In this document: positions 34,342 to 43,071 of the stretch, piece after piece
Layout of the letters: each line of letters starts with the position of its first letter
How positions within the stretch are numbered: the stretch's first letter is position 1
Assembly (NCBI GenBank): GCA_016719485.1
Contig: JADJZB010000002.1
Location: 496,001 to 560,000 of the forward strand
DNA: 64,000 bases
Source of the DNA: Holophagales bacterium
GTDB taxonomy: Bacteria > Acidobacteriota > Thermoanaerobaculia > UBA5066
Direction of reading: 5' to 3'
The notes under the pieces: generated by a model
Seen by the model: the letters and a program-made list of their open reading frames with translations, nothing else
The model's database searches: none
What the model was told of the DNA's origin: nothing
Made by a program: the position numbers and the translations under genes

Positions 34342-36114
34342 TCAGGTGCGCGAGCGCGTCGTCCCGGCGGCCGCGGCGAGAAGCTGCTTCGCCTGACGTC
34401 GGGCGGCGTCCGTGAGGGAGGCACCCGCGAGGAGCGACGCGATCGCCTCGACACGCCCCTTCTCGTCGAGCTCCGTCACCACCGTCCTCGTGCGCCCGCC
34501 GGAGACTTCCTTGCGTACCGCCAGGTGGCGATCTCCCGCCGCCGCGACCTGCGCGAGGTGCGTCACGACGAGGATCTGCTCGCGCGCGGCGAGGGCTCTC
34601 AGCTTCAGCCCGACGGCCTCGGCCGTCGCGCCGGACACTCCCGCGTCGACCTCGTCGAAGACGAAGGTCCGCACGGGCCCTCCGCGCCGGCTGCCCCGCC
34701 GGCCGTCGCGCGAGGCCTCCGCCTCTGCCAGCGCGGCCGCGACGGCGAGCTGGACGCGGGAGAGCTCGCCACCCGACGCGATCTTCGCGAGAGAGCGATG
34801 CGGCTCCCCAGGGTTCGGAGCGAACGAGAGCGTGACGACGTCGACCCCGTGCGGGCCGAAGCCGACGCGCTCATCTCCCGCCAGCAACAGGCTGTCGGGC
34901 GCGGCCTTCCGCGAGACGTCGACGCGGAACGCCGACGAGAGGAACGCAAGGTCGGCGAGCTGCTTCTCGACGGCCTTGCCGAGCCGAGGTGCCGCCGCCG
35001 TCCGGGCGGCGGACAGCTCGAGGGCCGCCGTCCTGTAGGCGGCGAACGCCCCGTCGGCCGCCTTCTCGGCCTTTCGGAGCGCTCCCTCCAGGTCGGCCAG
35101 CTCGTCCCGCTCCCGCCCGACGGCCTCGCGGTACGCGAGGACCTCTTCGAGCGTCGCGCCGTACTTCCGCTTCAGCTTCGCGAGGACGTCGAGCCGCTCG
35201 ACGACGGCCGAAAGCCGCGCCGGGTCGGCCTCGAGCTTCTCGAGGTCGCGCGAGGTCGACGCCGCGACCTCCGAAACCCGATCGATCAGCTCGTCGACGA
35301 CCGCGAGGCGTCCCGAGACGTCCGGGTCGACTTCGGTGAGCGCCGCGAAGGTCCGCCTCAGGGCGGTCAGGGCCGGCAGGACGCCCCCCTCGTCAGATTC
35401 GAGGGCCGCTACGGCGTCCGTCAGGAGCCTCCCGCGCTTCTCGACGCTCGAGAGTCCCGCCTTCTCGCCCTGCAGGAGATCCTCTTCGCCGGCCACCGGC
35501 GCGGCGCGGTCGATCTCCGCGATCCGGAACTCGAGGACCTCGAGCCGGGCCGGGCCGTCCTTGCCGAGCGCGGCGATCCGCTCACGGTCCGCGTCCTTCT
35601 CCCTCCACACTGCATGAAGCCGTTCGACCTCCGCCGACCGCTCCGAGAGAGCGGCGAACCGGTCGAGGAGCTCGCGCGGCGACGCGGGATCGAGGAGCTC
35701 CCTCGCCTCGGCCTGCCCGTACAGGACGAGGAGGCGCGGGGCCAGGTCGGCGAGCGTGCGCAGCGCCGCGGGCGAGCCGTCGATGAAGAGGCGCCCCTTC
35801 CCGCCCGAGGAGACCTCGCGCCTCACGACGACCTCGGCCGGGCCGCGGGCGCCCGGCTCGCGCAGGCCGGCGGCGGCGAGACAGGCCGCGACGGCCGGGT
35901 CGTCCGTCTCGAACGAGCCCTCGACGACGAGGCGCTCCGCCCCGCCGCGGACGAGCGTCGCGTCGGACCTCTCTCCCGAGAGGAGCGAGAGGGCGTCGAC
36001 GACGAGCGACTTCCCCGCACCGGTCTCGCCCGTGAGGACGGTCAGGCCGGTGTCGAGCGCGACGTCGACGTCCTCGAGGACGGCGAGGTCCCGGACGCGG
36101 AGGGTGCAGAGCAC
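34342..36114 (-). CDS. recN: DNA repair protein RecN
   Basis: 590 residues, SMC-like ATPase. Walker A TGETGAGKSLVVDALSLLSG at residues 28-47, a long central coiled coil (about 155-370), signature IASGGELSRVQLAVAAALAE and Walker B TFVFDEVDAGVSG near the C-terminus. RecN acts early in double-strand break repair by bringing DNA ends together. The start is GTG 36114 and the gene is four bases from the pepA stop. Confidence 0.95.
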   Translation of the reverse strand: MLCTLRVRDLAVLEDVDVALDTGLTVLTGETGAGKSLVVDALSLLSGERSDATLVRGGAERLVVEGSFETDDPAVAACLAAAGLREPGARGPAEVVVRREVSSGGKGRLFIDGSPAALRTLADLAPRLLVLYGQAEARELLDPASPRELLDRFAALSERSAEVERLHAVWREKDADRERIAALGKDGPARLEVLEFRIAEIDRAAPVAGEEDLLQGEKAGLSSVEKRGRLLTDAVAALESDEGGVLPALTALRRTFAALTEVDPDVSGRLAVVDELIDRVSEVAASTSRDLEKLEADPARLSAVVERLDVLAKLKRKYGATLEEVLAYREAVGRERDELADLEGALRKAEKAADGAFAAYRTAALELSAARTAAAPRLGKAVEKQLADLAFLSSAFRVDVSRKAAPDSLLLAGDERVGFGPHGVDVVTLSFAPNPGEPHRSLAKIASGGELSRVQLAVAAALAEAEASRDGRRGSRRGGPVRTFVFDEVDAGVSGATAEAVGLKLRALAAREQILVVTHLAQVAAAGDRHLAVRKEVSGGRTRTVVTELDEKGRVEAIASLLAGASLTDAARRQAKQLLAAAAGTTRSRT

Positions 36115-36118
36115 GGCC

Positions 36119-37636
36119 TTACCGGGAGGCGCGGTCCTTCAGCCAGCGGAGCGTCATCGCGAGGCCGATGGCCGTCGCCCCCGTCGCGTAGCCGGCGTGC
36201 TCGCGCTCGAAGTAGGCCGTCGGGGCGATGTCCACGTGGGCCCACGGAGTCTTCGGGTCGACGAACTCCTTCAGGAAGATCGCGCCGTTGATGGAGCCGC
36301 CGTAGCGCCCGCCCGTGTTCTTGAAGTCGGCCCAGTCGGACCGGATGTTCTCCCTGTAGTCGTCCCAGAGCGGAAGGCGCCAGAGCCGCTCGTCCGTCCG
36401 CTCACCCGCGGAGATCAGCGCGTCGGCGAGGTCCTCGTGGTCGGTGAAGAGGACGGACGCCTCCAGGCCCAGGGCGACGACGGCCGCGCCCGTGAGGGTG
36501 GCGTAGTCGACGATGACGGCGGGCGAGAATTCCTTTGCGTAGTCGAGCGCGTCGGCGAGGACGACGCGCCCCTCGGCGTCGGTGTTGTCGATCTCGGCCG
36601 TCTTGCCGTTGCGGAACGTCACCACGTCGCCCGGCTTGTAGGCGGAGCCCGACGGCATGTTCTCGGTGAGCGGTGCAAGCGCCACGACGTTCAGGGGCAG
36701 GTCGAGGTCCGCGGCCGCGAGGACGGCGCCGCACACGGTGGCCGCGCCCATCATGTCCCACTTCATGTCGCCCATCTTGTCGGAGGGCTTGATCGAGATG
36801 CCGCCCGAGTCGAACGTGACGCCCTTCCCGACGAGGACCACGGGCTTCTCGCCCTTCCTGCCGCCCCGGTGCTCGAGAATGACGAACCGGGGCTCCTCGG
36901 CGGCGCCGCGGTTGACGGCGAGAAGGCCCCCCATCCGCTCTTCCTCGATCTGCTTCTTCCCCAGGACGGTGGCCTTCACGCCCCGCTTCTTCGCAGCCGC
37001 CTTCACGGCGTCGGCGAACATCCGAGGGACCATGTCGTTCGACGGGGTGTTCCCGAGGTCGCGCACGAACGCCGCCATCCCGGCGACCTTCGAGGCCTCG
37101 ACGCCCGCGTTGCGGAGCTCCTTCGGCGGCGCACCGGCGAAGACCCCGCGCCCGGCCTGGAGGGCCATCTCCTCGAGCTTTCCAGGACCGTTTCCGGCGC
37201 TCTTGTAGCGAGGGAACGCGTACCCGGCCACGAGGAGGTTGCGCGCCACGAAGTCGCGCGCCTCGTCCGCGTTCATCCTCAGGAGCGTGAAGGGAAAGTC
37301 GACGAGGGCGGACGTCTCACCGTTCTTCTCGAGCGCGCGCACGGCCGCTCGAAGGAACCCGCGAGCCTTCCGCGGGGCCATCTCCTCTCCCGTGCCGGTG
37401 CCGAGGACGTAGAGGCGTTTCGCAGGGCCGTCCGCGTCGAGAGGGACCGTCCAGGCCGAGCCGTCGTTGCCGGCGTCGGGAGGCGCGCTGGCGCGCGCCG
37501 CCTCCCGGAGATCCTCGGGGACGGTGTCGAAGAGGGCGGGCCCCTTCCTCTCGGGCCGGGCGACGAAGGCGACGACGGCGTCGCGACGGGCGCCCTTCTT
37601 CTTCCTCTCGGCGGGGGAAACGATCTCGAGCTTCAA
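36119..37636 (-). CDS. pepA: Leucyl aminopeptidase (M17 family)
   Basis: 505 residues. The two-zinc active-site motifs are intact: LVGKGVTFDSGGISIKPSDK, KWDMMGAATVCG and NTDAEGRVVLADALDYA. The N-terminal macro-like domain occupies about residues 1-170. PepA removes N-terminal residues from peptides; in some bacteria it also binds DNA. The start is TTG at 37636, the only possibility consistent with the domain, with GGAGGAG six bases upstream. Confidence 0.95.
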   Translation of the reverse strand: MKLEIVSPAERKKKGARRDAVVAFVARPERKGPALFDTVPEDLREAARASAPPDAGNDGSAWTVPLDADGPAKRLYVLGTGTGEEMAPRKARGFLRAAVRALEKNGETSALVDFPFTLLRMNADEARDFVARNLLVAGYAFPRYKSAGNGPGKLEEMALQAGRGVFAGAPPKELRNAGVEASKVAGMAAFVRDLGNTPSNDMVPRMFADAVKAAAKKRGVKATVLGKKQIEEERMGGLLAVNRGAAEEPRFVILEHRGGRKGEKPVVLVGKGVTFDSGGISIKPSDKMGDMKWDMMGAATVCGAVLAAADLDLPLNVVALAPLTENMPSGSAYKPGDVVTFRNGKTAEIDNTDAEGRVVLADALDYAKEFSPAVIVDYATLTGAAVVALGLEASVLFTDHEDLADALISAGERTDERLWRLPLWDDYRENIRSDWADFKNTGGRYGGSINGAIFLKEFVDPKTPWAHVDIAPTAYFEREHAGYATGATAIGLAMTLRWLKDRASR

Positions 37637-37697
37637 GCGTGACTCCTCCGTGGCGTGCAGTCCGGGGAGTCTAGCCGAGCCCGAATAGAATCCAGGA

Positions 37698-38603
37698 ATG
37701 CCTCCCGCCGCGCTCGACGCAACGTCCCTGCCCGGCCTTCCGCCCCCCCGCCGTGGAAAGGTCCGCGACGTCTACGACCTCGGAGACCGCCTCCTCGTCG
37801 TGGCCACCGACCGGATCTCCGCGTTCGACGTCGTCCTGTCTCCGGGCATACCCGGCAAGGGCGCGGTCCTCACTCAGCTCTCGACCTTCTGGTTCCGGAA
37901 GTTCGGCGGGCTCGTGAAGAACCACCTCGTCGAGACCGACGCCGCCGCCTTTCCCGCCGATCTCGCCTCCCACGCGGGGCTCCTCGCCGGGCGCTCCGTC
38001 CTCGTGGAGAAGTGCCGCGTCGTGCCGTTCGAGTGCGTCGCCCGAGGCTACCTCGCCGGCTCCGGCTGGAAGGACTACCGGAAGACCGGGGCCGTCTGCG
38101 GCGTTCCCCTTCCTTCCGGCCTCCTGGAAGCGTCGCGGCTCCCCGAGCCGATCTTCACTCCGGCCACGAAGGCCGAATCGGGGCACGACGAGAACGTCTC
38201 GTTCGAGACGATGGTCAGCGCGGTCGGGCGCGACCTCGCGTCGCGCCTGCGCGACCTGACCCTCGCGATCTACTCCGAGGCGGCCGTGTACGCCGCCTCG
38301 CGCGGCGTGATCGTCGCCGACACGAAGTTCGAGTTCGGCCTCGACGAGGACGGAGCGGTCGTCTGGATCGACGAAGCGCTCACGCCCGATTCTTCGCGCT
38401 TCTGGCCCGCTTCCTCGTGGTGCGAGGGCGGCTCGCCGCCGTCCTACGACAAGCAGTTCGTCAGGGACTGGCTCGAGTCGACCGGCTGGGACAAGGCCCC
38501 CCCCGCGCCGGTCCTCCCCGCCGACGTCGTCGCCGGGACGCTCGGCCGCTACGTGGAGGCGTTCCGCGTCCTCACGGGCGTCGACCCGGACCTGCCGGGC
38601 TGA
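37698..38603 (+). CDS. purC: SAICAR synthetase (PurC)
   Basis: 301 residues, the longer form of the enzyme. Conserved blocks: GKVRDVYDLGDRLLVVATDR, SAFDVVLSPGIPGKGAVLTQ, CRVVPFECVARGYLAGSGWK, GVIVADTKFEFG and DEALTPDSSRFWP. It condenses CAIR with aspartate in purine synthesis. It is a lone plus-strand gene; its last 32 bases overlap the end of radA on the opposite strand. Confidence 0.96.
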   Translation: MPPAALDATSLPGLPPPRRGKVRDVYDLGDRLLVVATDRISAFDVVLSPGIPGKGAVLTQLSTFWFRKFGGLVKNHLVETDAAAFPADLASHAGLLAGRSVLVEKCRVVPFECVARGYLAGSGWKDYRKTGAVCGVPLPSGLLEASRLPEPIFTPATKAESGHDENVSFETMVSAVGRDLASRLRDLTLAIYSEAAVYAASRGVIVADTKFEFGLDEDGAVVWIDEALTPDSSRFWPASSWCEGGSPPSYDKQFVRDWLESTGWDKAPPAPVLPADVVAGTLGRYVEAFRVLTGVDPDLPG

Positions 38604-39975
38604 CGGGCGACGCGGTCCGAACGAGAAGCTCTTCGACGCTCGAGACGGGAGTGACCGCGAGGTCCGGGAATTCCGCTGCCTCCGCGGCGTTTCCTGCCGG
38701 AACGAACGCCTCGGTGAACCCGAGGCTGACGGCCTCCTTGAGCCGGAGCGTCGCGTCCGTCACGGCACGGACCTCGCCGAGGAGGCCCACCTCGCCGAAG
38801 GCGACGGCCCCCTTCGGCAACGCCACCTCACGGACGCTGCCCGCCACGGCCGCCAGGACGGCGAGGTCCGCCGCGGGCTCCTCGCTCTCGGCGCCCCCGG
38901 CGATGTTCAGGAAGACGTCGTGGCCCGAGAGCGCGAGGCCCCCGTGCCGCTCGAGCACCGCGAGCAGGAGCGCGAGGCGCGTCCCGTCGAAGCCGATGGC
39001 GGTGCGTCGCGGCGTGCCGTACTTGACCGGCACCGTCAGCGCCTGCACCTCCAGGAGGAGCGGACGCGTCCCCTCGACCGCCGCGAGGATCGCCGAGCCG
39101 GGGCGACCGCCGGTGCGTCCGCCGAGGTAGAGAGCCGAGGGGTTCGTCACCTCGACGAGACCGGTGCCGGTCATCTCGAAGACACCCAGCTCGTGGACCG
39201 GCCCGAAGCGGTTCTTCAGCGCCCGAAGCACGCGGTGCGCCTGGAATCGCTCTCCCTCGAACGACAGGACGGCGTCCACGAGGTGCTCGAGGGTCTTCGG
39301 CCCGGCGAGCGTCCCGTCCTTCGTCACGTGCCCGACGAGGATCACCGGCGTCCCGCCCGTCTTGGCCTGCACGGAAAGGCGCGCCGCCGCGTCGCGCACC
39401 TGGGACACCGAGCCCGGCGTCGAGGGAAGATCCGGAGAGGCCACGGTCTGGATCGAGTCGACGACGAGGGTCGTCCAGGGCCTCTCCGCGGCGGCTTCCA
39501 GGATCCTGTCCACCGAGGTCTCGGCGAGGAGGTGGAGACCGTCGACGACCGCACCGAGCCTGTCGGCCCGGAGCCTCACCTGCCGGGCCGACTCCTCCGC
39601 CGAGACGTAGAGGACCGGACCCGCCCGCAGTGCGAGCCGCGCCGCCACCTGGAGGAGCAGCGTCGACTTTCCGATCCCCGGTTCGCCGCCGAGGAGGACG
39701 ACGGAGCCCGGGACGAGGCCTCCGCCGAGGACCCGATCGACGTCGGCGAGGCCGGTCAGGAGGCGGGGCGCGTCCGTTGCGTCCACGTCCCGCATCCTGA
39801 GGACGGGCGCCCTCCCGGCCGCGGTCGCGGCCCGCTCTCCCGGCCTCGCGGGGCGCTCCGGCTCGCCCTCGACGAAGGTGTTCCATCCGCCGCACTCCGG
39901 GCAACGGCCCAGCCAGCGCGGGCTCTGCGCGTCGCAGGCCGAACAGGTGAAGACGCGACCCGGCCGCCTGGCCAT
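38572..39975 (-). CDS. radA: DNA repair protein RadA
   Basis: 467 residues. N-terminal four-Cys zinc finger (FTCSACDAQSPRWLGRCPEC), RecA-like core with Walker A LGGEPGIGKSTLLLQ and Walker B LVVDSIQTV, the RadA-specific KNRFG motif (ALKNRFGPVHELGVFEM), and a C-terminal Lon-protease-like domain. RadA promotes branch migration during recombination. ATG 39975 is set by the zinc finger and by the one-base TGATG overlap with the mlaD stop. Confidence 0.96.
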   Translation of the reverse strand: MARRPGRVFTCSACDAQSPRWLGRCPECGGWNTFVEGEPERPARPGERAATAAGRAPVLRMRDVDATDAPRLLTGLADVDRVLGGGLVPGSVVLLGGEPGIGKSTLLLQVAARLALRAGPVLYVSAEESARQVRLRADRLGAVVDGLHLLAETSVDRILEAAAERPWTTLVVDSIQTVASPDLPSTPGSVSQVRDAAARLSVQAKTGGTPVILVGHVTKDGTLAGPKTLEHLVDAVLSFEGERFQAHRVLRALKNRFGPVHELGVFEMTGTGLVEVTNPSALYLGGRTGGRPGSAILAAVEGTRPLLLEVQALTVPVKYGTPRRTAIGFDGTRLALLLAVLERHGGLALSGHDVFLNIAGGAESEEPAADLAVLAAVAGSVREVALPKGAVAFGEVGLLGEVRAVTDATLRLKEAVSLGFTEAFVPAGNAAEAAEFPDLAVTPVSSVEELLVRTASPVSPAGPGRRP

Positions 39976-41414
39976 CAGAAGGCGCTGAGGGCGGCCGGCA
40001 GGAGCGTCTTGATGTCCTCGTCCTTCCAGCGGATCCCGGCACCGAAGAAGAACGAACGGCCCGCGGGGTTGATGATGTCGGTGACGCCGCCGCGAACGAA
40101 GACCGCGCCCCGTGTCTGCCACTGGCCGAAGAGCTTCACCTGGGCATTGCCTTCCGGCCGGCCGAAGTCCCACGCTTCGCCCGTGAGCAGGAGCTGGTTC
40201 TTCAGGAGGTGCTGGTCGATCGCGACGCCGCCGCGCGACTCGATGAGTCCGGCCCTCAGCGTCGTGTCCTTGAAGCGGTATCCGAGCTGGGCCGAGAAGC
40301 CGAATTTGTCCTCGGTCCGCGTGACCTTCGTCGTCACGACGGTCGGCGGACCGCCGTCGACGCTCGTCTCGTAGCGGTACGTCTCGTCGACCCGCCTCCC
40401 ATCCTCGAGGCCGATCATCTCGATGCGGTAGAACTTGTTCTCGCGCGGCGTCACGTCGACGCGGAACGCGCCCTTCCACGCCTCGGTCCGGGTCGCGTAC
40501 TCGCCGTAGAAGCCGAGGTCGAGCTCGATCCGGTTGATCCGCGTGAGCGTCGTGTTCAACGACTCGACGCCCGTCTTGATCGACGTGAGCGCCTCGTTCA
40601 GGTTGTCGTGCGCCGTCTCGTCGTTCAGGAGCTTGCCCATCGTCCCCTGCCCGCTGTCGAGCTTGCCGGTGATCGAGCTCAGGTTGTCGGCGGAGATCTT
40701 CAGCTTCCCCGACAGGTCCTCGATGTTCGCGACGGACCCCTTCACCCCCGACCTGTTCTCGTCGAGGATCCTGTCGAGGCGCGCGAGCGTCTCCCGGATC
40801 GACGAAGAGAACTCGCGCAGGTTCGCCATCGTCACGTCGACGTTCTGCCGGTTCGACTCCACGAGGTTCTTCAGCTGTTCGGCGAGCGCCCCGACGTTGT
40901 CGACGATCCGGTTGATCTTCGCCTCACCCGTCTCGCCTCCCATGGATCCGGCCAGAGCGCCCGTCAGCTCCTTGACGTCCTTGCCGATGTCGCTCGCCAG
41001 CTTCGTCAGCTCGTCGAACTCCACCGGGACGCGCCCGGGAATCCGGGCCCCCTCGGGGAGGCGCGGCTTCGCGGGGTCCCCCGCGAAGAGGTCGACGTAC
41101 TTGTCTCCGAGCATTCCGAGGTTCTTCACCTGGCCCCACGCCCCGTCGCGCAGCTCGACGTCTCCGTCGAAGACGAGCCGTGCCACGGCCGTGCCGTCCG
41201 GCAGGAGGCGGATGCCATCGACCTTCCCGACCCTCACTCCCGCGATCCGCACCGCCGACTTGTCGTCGAGCCCGGCCACGTCGGTGAAGGTGACCTCCGC
41301 CGAGGCGGAGCGCTCCTTGCCGGGGAAAGGCAGGTCCTCGATCTTCAGGACGAGAACGGCCAGCGCCAGCAGGACGGCCAGCGCGAAAAGGCCGATCTTG
41401 GCGGTCGCGTTCAT
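39975..41414 (-). CDS. mlaD: MCE-domain lipid-transport protein (MlaD type) with C-terminal beta-rich domain
   Basis: 479 residues. One transmembrane anchor (about 7-23), an MCE domain (about 38-115; VRIAGVRVGKVDGIRLLPDG, NLGMLGDKYVDLFAGDP), then a long amphipathic helical stretch (about 125-290; repeated NVGALAEQLKNLVESN, LREFSSSIRETLARLD). The last 190 residues are beta-strand-rich with alternating hydrophobic residues (LDLGFYGEYATRTEAWKGAF, FGFSAQLGYRFKDTTLRAGL) and resemble an outer-membrane barrel or periplasmic cap; the chain ends in AF. E. coli MlaD is only about 183 residues. GGAGG precedes ATG 41414. It overlaps mlaF by ATGA. Confidence 0.9.
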   Translation of the reverse strand: MNATAKIGLFALAVLLALAVLVLKIEDLPFPGKERSASAEVTFTDVAGLDDKSAVRIAGVRVGKVDGIRLLPDGTAVARLVFDGDVELRDGAWGQVKNLGMLGDKYVDLFAGDPAKPRLPEGARIPGRVPVEFDELTKLASDIGKDVKELTGALAGSMGGETGEAKINRIVDNVGALAEQLKNLVESNRQNVDVTMANLREFSSSIRETLARLDRILDENRSGVKGSVANIEDLSGKLKISADNLSSITGKLDSGQGTMGKLLNDETAHDNLNEALTSIKTGVESLNTTLTRINRIELDLGFYGEYATRTEAWKGAFRVDVTPRENKFYRIEMIGLEDGRRVDETYRYETSVDGGPPTVVTTKVTRTEDKFGFSAQLGYRFKDTTLRAGLIESRGGVAIDQHLLKNQLLLTGEAWDFGRPEGNAQVKLFGQWQTRGAVFVRGGVTDIINPAGRSFFFGAGIRWKDEDIKTLLPAALSAF

Positions 41415-42220
41415 GCAGTTGCCTCCTCGGGGAACGAGGACTCGCCGTCCTCGCTCCCGTCGCCCCGGACGAACGCCCTGACGCGCGGGTCGTCCGACGC
41501 CTCGAACTCCCGCGGGGGGAGGTCGACCAGGATCTTTCCGCGATCGAGGAGCGCGACTCTCTCGGCGACCTCGAACGCGACCTTCAGGTCGTGGGTGATC
41601 GTCACCATCGTCGGGTTCATCCGGTCCCTCAGGTCGATCATCACGCGGGCGAGAACGTCCGTCGTGATGGGGTCGAGGCCGGTCGTCGGCTCGTCGAACA
41701 GGAGCACTTCCGGCTGCAGCGCGATCGCCCGCGCGAAGCCGACGCGCCGTCGCATGCCCCCGGAGAGCTCGGACGGGCGCTTGCTCTCGATCCCGTGGAG
41801 CCTCACGAGCGCGAGGCACTCCGCCACGCGCGCCCGCACCTCGTCGGGACTCATCTTCGTGTGCCGTTTGAGGGGAAAGGCGATGTTCTCCCCGACGGTC
41901 ATCGAGTCGAAGAGCGCCCCCTCCTGGAAGGACATCCCGAATCGGCGGCGGATCTCGTCGCGCCGGGAGCGCGAGGTGGCCCAGAAATCCTCGCCCTCGA
42001 TCTCGACCGTCCCGGCGTCGGGAGCCAGGAGCCCGATCATGTGCTTGAGGAGGACGCTCTTGCCGGTGCCCGACTTGCCGAGGATGACGATCGAATCCCC
42101 CTTCGCGACCGACAGGTCGAGCCCGTCGAGGACGACCTTCGTCCCGAAGCTCTTCCCGACTCCCGAGAGGCGGATCTCGGGAGGGGCCTGTGAGACGGGG
42201 ACCGCGTCCGGCGCGCTCAG
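41411..42220 (-). CDS. mlaF: Mla-type ABC transporter ATPase (probable CTG start)
   Basis: 269 residues if started at CTG 42220. Walker A LGKSGTGKSVLLKHMIGLL, Q-loop FQEGALFDSMTVGENIAFPL, signature LSGGMRRRVGFARAIALQPE and Walker B LLFDEPTTGLDP; the FPL and GMRRR features are typical of MlaF. No ATG, GTG or TTG lies near the beginning of the ABC fold: CTG at 42218-42220 overlaps the mlaE stop (CTGA), with AAGG at a suitable distance. The ATPase drives MlaE-mediated phospholipid movement between the membranes. Confidence 0.88.
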   Translation of the reverse strand: MSAPDAVPVSQAPPEIRLSGVGKSFGTKVVLDGLDLSVAKGDSIVILGKSGTGKSVLLKHMIGLLAPDAGTVEIEGEDFWATSRSRRDEIRRRFGMSFQEGALFDSMTVGENIAFPLKRHTKMSPDEVRARVAECLALVRLHGIESKRPSELSGGMRRRVGFARAIALQPEVLLFDEPTTGLDPITTDVLARVMIDLRDRMNPTMVTITHDLKVAFEVAERVALLDRGKILVDLPPREFEASDDPRVRAFVRGDGSEDGESSFPEEATA

Positions 42221-42984
42221 AACAGCACCTTCGTCAGGAAGAAGTCGGACACGAGGATCGCGAGCGACCCGAGGACGACCGCCGCCGTCGTCGCCCGCCC
42301 GACGCCTTCCGCCCCGCCCTTCGTGTCGAATCCCTGCTGGCAGCCGATGAGGGTCAGGAGGAACCCGAAGACCGCCGCCTTGACCAGGCCCGACCAGAGG
42401 TCGTTCAGGTCGAGGAACTGGAAGGTGTTCTGGACGTAGACGACCGGGTTGGCGCCGAGCAGCCGCACCGCGACGAGGTAGCCGCCCGCGATTCCGAGAG
42501 CGTTCGCCAGGACGACGAGCATCGGGACGACGATGATGCCCGCGAGGATCCTCGGCACGAAGAGGTACTGGACCGGGTCGGTCGCGAGGGAGACGAGGGC
42601 GTCGATCTGCTCCGTCACCCGCATCGATCCGATCTCGGCGGCCATCGCGCTTCCCGATCTCCCGGTCACCATCAGGCCCGTGAGGACCGGCGCCAGCTCG
42701 CGGAGCATCGAGAGCGCCACGACGGAACCGACCCAGGCCTCGGCGTGGAACCGCTTGAACCCGACGTAGGTCTGGAGCGCGAGGACCGCCCCGGTGAAGA
42801 CGGCCGTGAGGAGAACGACCGGGAGCCCTTCGAAACCGACCCGAACGACCTGCGTGGCGAGGCCCCGGCCGTCGAAGGGCCTGCGGAAGAGTCCCCGGAC
42901 CGTCAGACCCAGCAGGGTGACACACCGGCCGTGGAACTCGAGGGCCTCGAGGGCGAACCGGCCGACGGTTTCAAGCACGCCCAT
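42217..42984 (-). CDS. mlaE: Mla-type ABC transporter permease
   Basis: 255 residues with about five or six hydrophobic helices. The central block RELAPVLTGLMVTGRSGSAM followed by AAEIGSMRVTEQIDAL is the strongest MlaE/YrbE signature. MlaE binds phospholipid in the inner membrane and is the dimeric partner of the MlaF ATPase. Gene order mlaE-mlaF-mlaD matches the core of retrograde phospholipid or MCE systems; MlaC, MlaA and MlaB are absent nearby, which fits a one-protein MCE conduit rather than the enterobacterial shuttle arrangement. Confidence 0.95.
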   Translation of the reverse strand: MGVLETVGRFALEALEFHGRCVTLLGLTVRGLFRRPFDGRGLATQVVRVGFEGLPVVLLTAVFTGAVLALQTYVGFKRFHAEAWVGSVVALSMLRELAPVLTGLMVTGRSGSAMAAEIGSMRVTEQIDALVSLATDPVQYLFVPRILAGIIVVPMLVVLANALGIAGGYLVAVRLLGANPVVYVQNTFQFLDLNDLWSGLVKAAVFGFLLTLIGCQQGFDTKGGAEGVGRATTAAVVLGSLAILVSDFFLTKVLF

Positions 42985-43071
42985 CGGGCCTCGCGTCGGA
43001 CGGCGCGTCTCGGAAATCGTGGATCAAAGGAGGATCTCCGCCGTCGATGATACGCGGCGCGACCCCCCGGT

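Noticed and set aside
33448..36291. A 947-codon plus-strand open frame over the carbonic-anhydrase and recN region.
   Set aside because: It is complementary to recognised genes (gamma carbonic anhydrase, recN) and has Arg/Glu/Asp-biased composition with no domain.
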